From the NCBI RefSeq assembly GCF_000239695.1, contig NZ_JH470340.1:90325-97070 (forward strand): a stretch of 6,746 nucleotides of DNA, written 5' to 3'. Position 1 is the first letter of the stretch. Every line of letters starts with the position of its first letter. This document shows, piece by piece, positions 5,631-6,746 of the stretch. This stretch comes from Actinomyces graevenitzii C83 (GTDB taxonomy: Bacteria > Actinomycetota > Actinomycetes > Actinomycetales > Actinomycetaceae). A program made the position numbers and the translations under genes. The notes below the pieces were generated by a model. The model searched no databases, was not told the DNA's origin, and saw nothing but the letters and a program-made list of their open reading frames with translations.

Positions 5631-5661
5631 TGGCTGAGTGACTGAATGGCTGAGTGATTGA
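5631..5661. repeat. Two-unit 16-bp tandem repeat
   Basis: TGGCTGAGTGACTGA (5631-5645) and TGGCTGAGTGATTGA (5647-5661) differ at one base, with period 16. TGAGTG words continue loosely to about 5700. Confidence 0.75.
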
Positions 5662-5718
5662 GCGGTTGTGCCGGATGAGTGATTGCGCCTGTTGAGTGTT
5701 TGCGCTGGCTGGCCGTAG

Positions 5719-5743
5719 TTCATGAGGTCCATTCATAAGGTCC
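5719..5743. repeat. Two-unit 13-bp tandem repeat
   Basis: TTCATGAGGTCC (5719-5730) and TTCATAAGGTCC (5732-5743) differ at one base, with a TTCATAAGAAGGACC relic at about 5752-5766. The rest of 5744-5923 holds GGTTCAG/GGCTCAGTAT echoes near 5888-5911 and no gene. Confidence 0.65.
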
Positions 5744-5923
5744 GGGCCGGTTTCATAAGAAGGACCTGCATTCGCAAGAAGAGATCCCAGGTCAGTAGAA
5801 GCGGATCAACCTTCGCCAGAATTAGGCATGCGCTAAATCCAATTAGGTCTGTGCTCACCCTAAAAGGTTCAGCGTATGGACGAGCAGGTTCAGTATCAGG
5901 CTCAGTATTTGGAAGTCCACTCT

Positions 5924-6002
5924 CAAACGCACATAAAATCGTCCCTTCCCTATGATTTTCCGCTGGGATTTTATAGGGAAGGGACGATTTTGCCTGTATC
6001 TG
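5924..6002. repeat. 79-bp hairpin element, copy 3 (intact stem, decayed ends)
   Basis: The inner left arm, AAAATCGTCCCTTCCCTAT (5935-5953), pairs perfectly over 19 bases with 5973-5991. Against copy 2 the arm has C for G at position 11, and the opposite arm carries the matching G for C, so pairing is kept. The 19-nt loop, GATTTTCCGCTGGGATTTT (5954-5972), keeps the length and most bases of the other copies. The outer arms CAAACGC and GTATCTG have drifted and pair at 5 of 7 positions. Orientation is the same as copies 1 and 2. Confidence 0.9.
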
Positions 6003-6141
6003 TGGGCGCAGGTTTACTGCCTCTTAGGCAGGGCTACTGCGCGTGCAGATTTACTGGCCATGGGCGCCGCCCTGCAATTTTCGGGCGCGGCCCTGCAAGC
6101 ACAGACACTGTCCATGACCTGGCTTCGCATGGGCCGCCGCT
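6003..6141. other. Spacer with a small hairpin and a 16-bp repeat pair
   Basis: CTGCCT-CTT-AGGCAG (6017-6031) is a 6-bp hairpin without a T-tract. GGGCGCCGCCCTGCAA (6062-6077) recurs with one change at 6083-6098 (period 21). I see no gene. Confidence 0.6.
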
Positions 6142-6258
6142 TGCGTATTCACAGGATCGTCACCTGCGTATTCACAGGGCGCACCAACTGTGTATTCACC
6201 CAGGTCATCACCTGCTCATTCACAGGGTGTCACCTGCGCTTTTACAGGGCGCGCCGCC
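6142..6258. repeat. Five-unit 22-24-bp tandem array overlapping the surface-protein stop
   Basis: Units start at 6142, 6165, 6189, 6213 and 6235 (lengths 23, 24, 24, 22 and 24). The best-kept core is TGCGTATTCACAGG, followed by a variable segment ending in ACC. Several units contain the dyad CCTG-N8-CAGG across their junction. The last unit contains the TAA stop and the Arg-Arg-Arg codons of the LPRTG gene on the minus strand. There are no unique spacers and the units touch, so this is not a CRISPR array. Confidence 0.88.
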
Positions 6259-6746
6259 TGCGCAGCAACACTAGGCCGCCCGCGAGCGCCGCAACTGCCC
6301 CGAGCCCAAGCGCCAGGTTCACGCCCGTACGCGGCAACTGCTCGCCGGCCATTGGCTCCCGAGTGCTGTCAGGCGCCGGTGCTGTGCTTGGCTTGCCCGG
6401 CTGCCCGGGGGCCGCAGTGGGGTGGGTTGACGCCGTTGGGCTGGTAGTGGGTTGGCCTGGCCCTGCAGTGGGTTGTCCAGGGGCCGACGACGCCGTTGGG
6501 CCTGCGGTGGGCTGCGGCGAGGTGGTGGGCTGGCCAGGAGTTGTCGGCGTGCCGGTGGGGGCCGCCGTGGGAGCTGGCGAGGGCTGGCTGGTGGGAGCCA
6601 CAGTGGGCGCCGCCGTGGCCGTGGGTGCACCAGTTGGGCTGACAGTCGGCTGAGCCGTGGGCGACGCCGTGCCAGTGGGCTGCGCCGTCGCCGTCGGGCT
6701 GACCGTGGGGGCCGGCGTGGGCTGCGGCGAGGCGGTGGGCTGCGCC
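6242..6746 (-). CDS. C-terminal part of an LPxTG cell-wall-anchored surface protein (5' end beyond window)
   Basis: The minus-strand frame is open from the window edge to TAA at 6244-6242, giving 167 visible residues. About 130 residues are a Pro/Thr/Ala/Ser/Gln-rich stalk (PTxxP, GQPT and SPTA words), of the kind that spans the peptidoglycan and is often glycosylated. The end is a complete sortase sorting signal: LPRTG (6323-6337), the hydrophobic segment VNLALGLGAVAALAGGLVLL and the positive tail RRRRAL. Sortase A-type enzymes cut between Thr and Gly and join the protein to the wall. The functional head (adhesin, hydrolase or other) is outside the window, so the specific role is unknown. 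Stalk DNA is internally repetitive (GACGCCGTTGGGC at 6429 and 6489). A GTG at 6601 is an internal codon, not the start, since the frame runs on upstream without a stop. The gene converges on the methyltransferase. Confidence 0.93.
   Translation of the reverse strand, partial: AQPTASPQPTPAPTVSPTATAQPTGTASPTAQPTVSPTGAPTATAAPTVAPTSQPSPAPTAAPTGTPTTPGQPTTSPQPTAGPTASSAPGQPTAGPGQPTTSPTASTHPTAAPGQPGKPSTAPAPDSTREPMAGEQLPRTGVNLALGLGAVAALAGGLVLLRRRRAL

Noticed and set aside
5511..5732. Minus-strand 73-codon frame
   Set aside because: It is built entirely from the 35-36-bp and 16-bp tandem repeats, with repeated LNQGK/PDQGK words and no recognisable protein features.
6142..6258. CRISPR array
   Set aside because: The units abut with no unique spacers, vary in sequence, and overlap a coding end.
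5876..6653. Plus-strand frames of 132 and 233 codons
   Set aside because: The first translates hairpin copy 3 and the tandem array; the second runs antisense through the LPRTG gene. Neither has a domain or ribosome site.

Overview
The window looks like a chromosomal segment of a GC-rich Gram-positive actinobacterium, most likely Actinomycetaceae or a close relative. The reasons are the GC-rich codon use, an LPxTG sortase-anchored surface protein with a Pro/Thr/Ala-rich stalk, an actinobacterial-type class I methyltransferase, and a near-consensus ParB-binding (parS) site. The genus is inference; no rRNA or tRNA is present.

Layout. Positions 1-865, minus strand: the end of a transporter operon. 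A LolD/MacB-type ABC ATPase is followed, with a 4-base ATGA overlap, by the first 55 codons of a gene that is probably its membrane permease. A 278-base gap (866-1143) holds a perfect 18-bp palindrome and a 20-bp tandem repeat. Positions 1144-3285, minus: a 713-residue predicted ATPase of the ABC class (COG3044/PF09818 type). It carries a Ser/Gly/Arg-rich N-terminal tail and a nine-unit, 21-bp in-frame minisatellite. Positions 3286-3871: a divergent intergenic region with the parS-like site 9 bp from the ATPase start codon, one decayed copy of a 78-bp hairpin element, three short palindromes and a low-complexity stretch. Positions 3872-4717, plus: a SAM-dependent methyltransferase. Positions 4718-6241: a 1.5-kb convergent desert with no credible gene. 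It is packed with degenerate tandem duplications of many periods and two intact copies of the hairpin element. Positions 6242-6746, minus: the C-terminal 167 residues of an LPRTG cell-wall-anchored protein whose start lies beyond the window.

How it fits together. I see no shared pathway among the genes: an efflux or lipoprotein-type ABC system, a putative RNA-linked ATPase, an orphan methyltransferase and a surface protein. The most unusual content is non-coding. The first signal is a family of three same-orientation hairpins with 19-bp arms, a conserved 19-nt loop and one compensatory base-pair change. The second is the parS-like site. The third is a repeated pattern of tandem repeats at or just past gene 3' ends (1011-1050, 4713-4839, 6142-6258), two of which overlap the stop codon.
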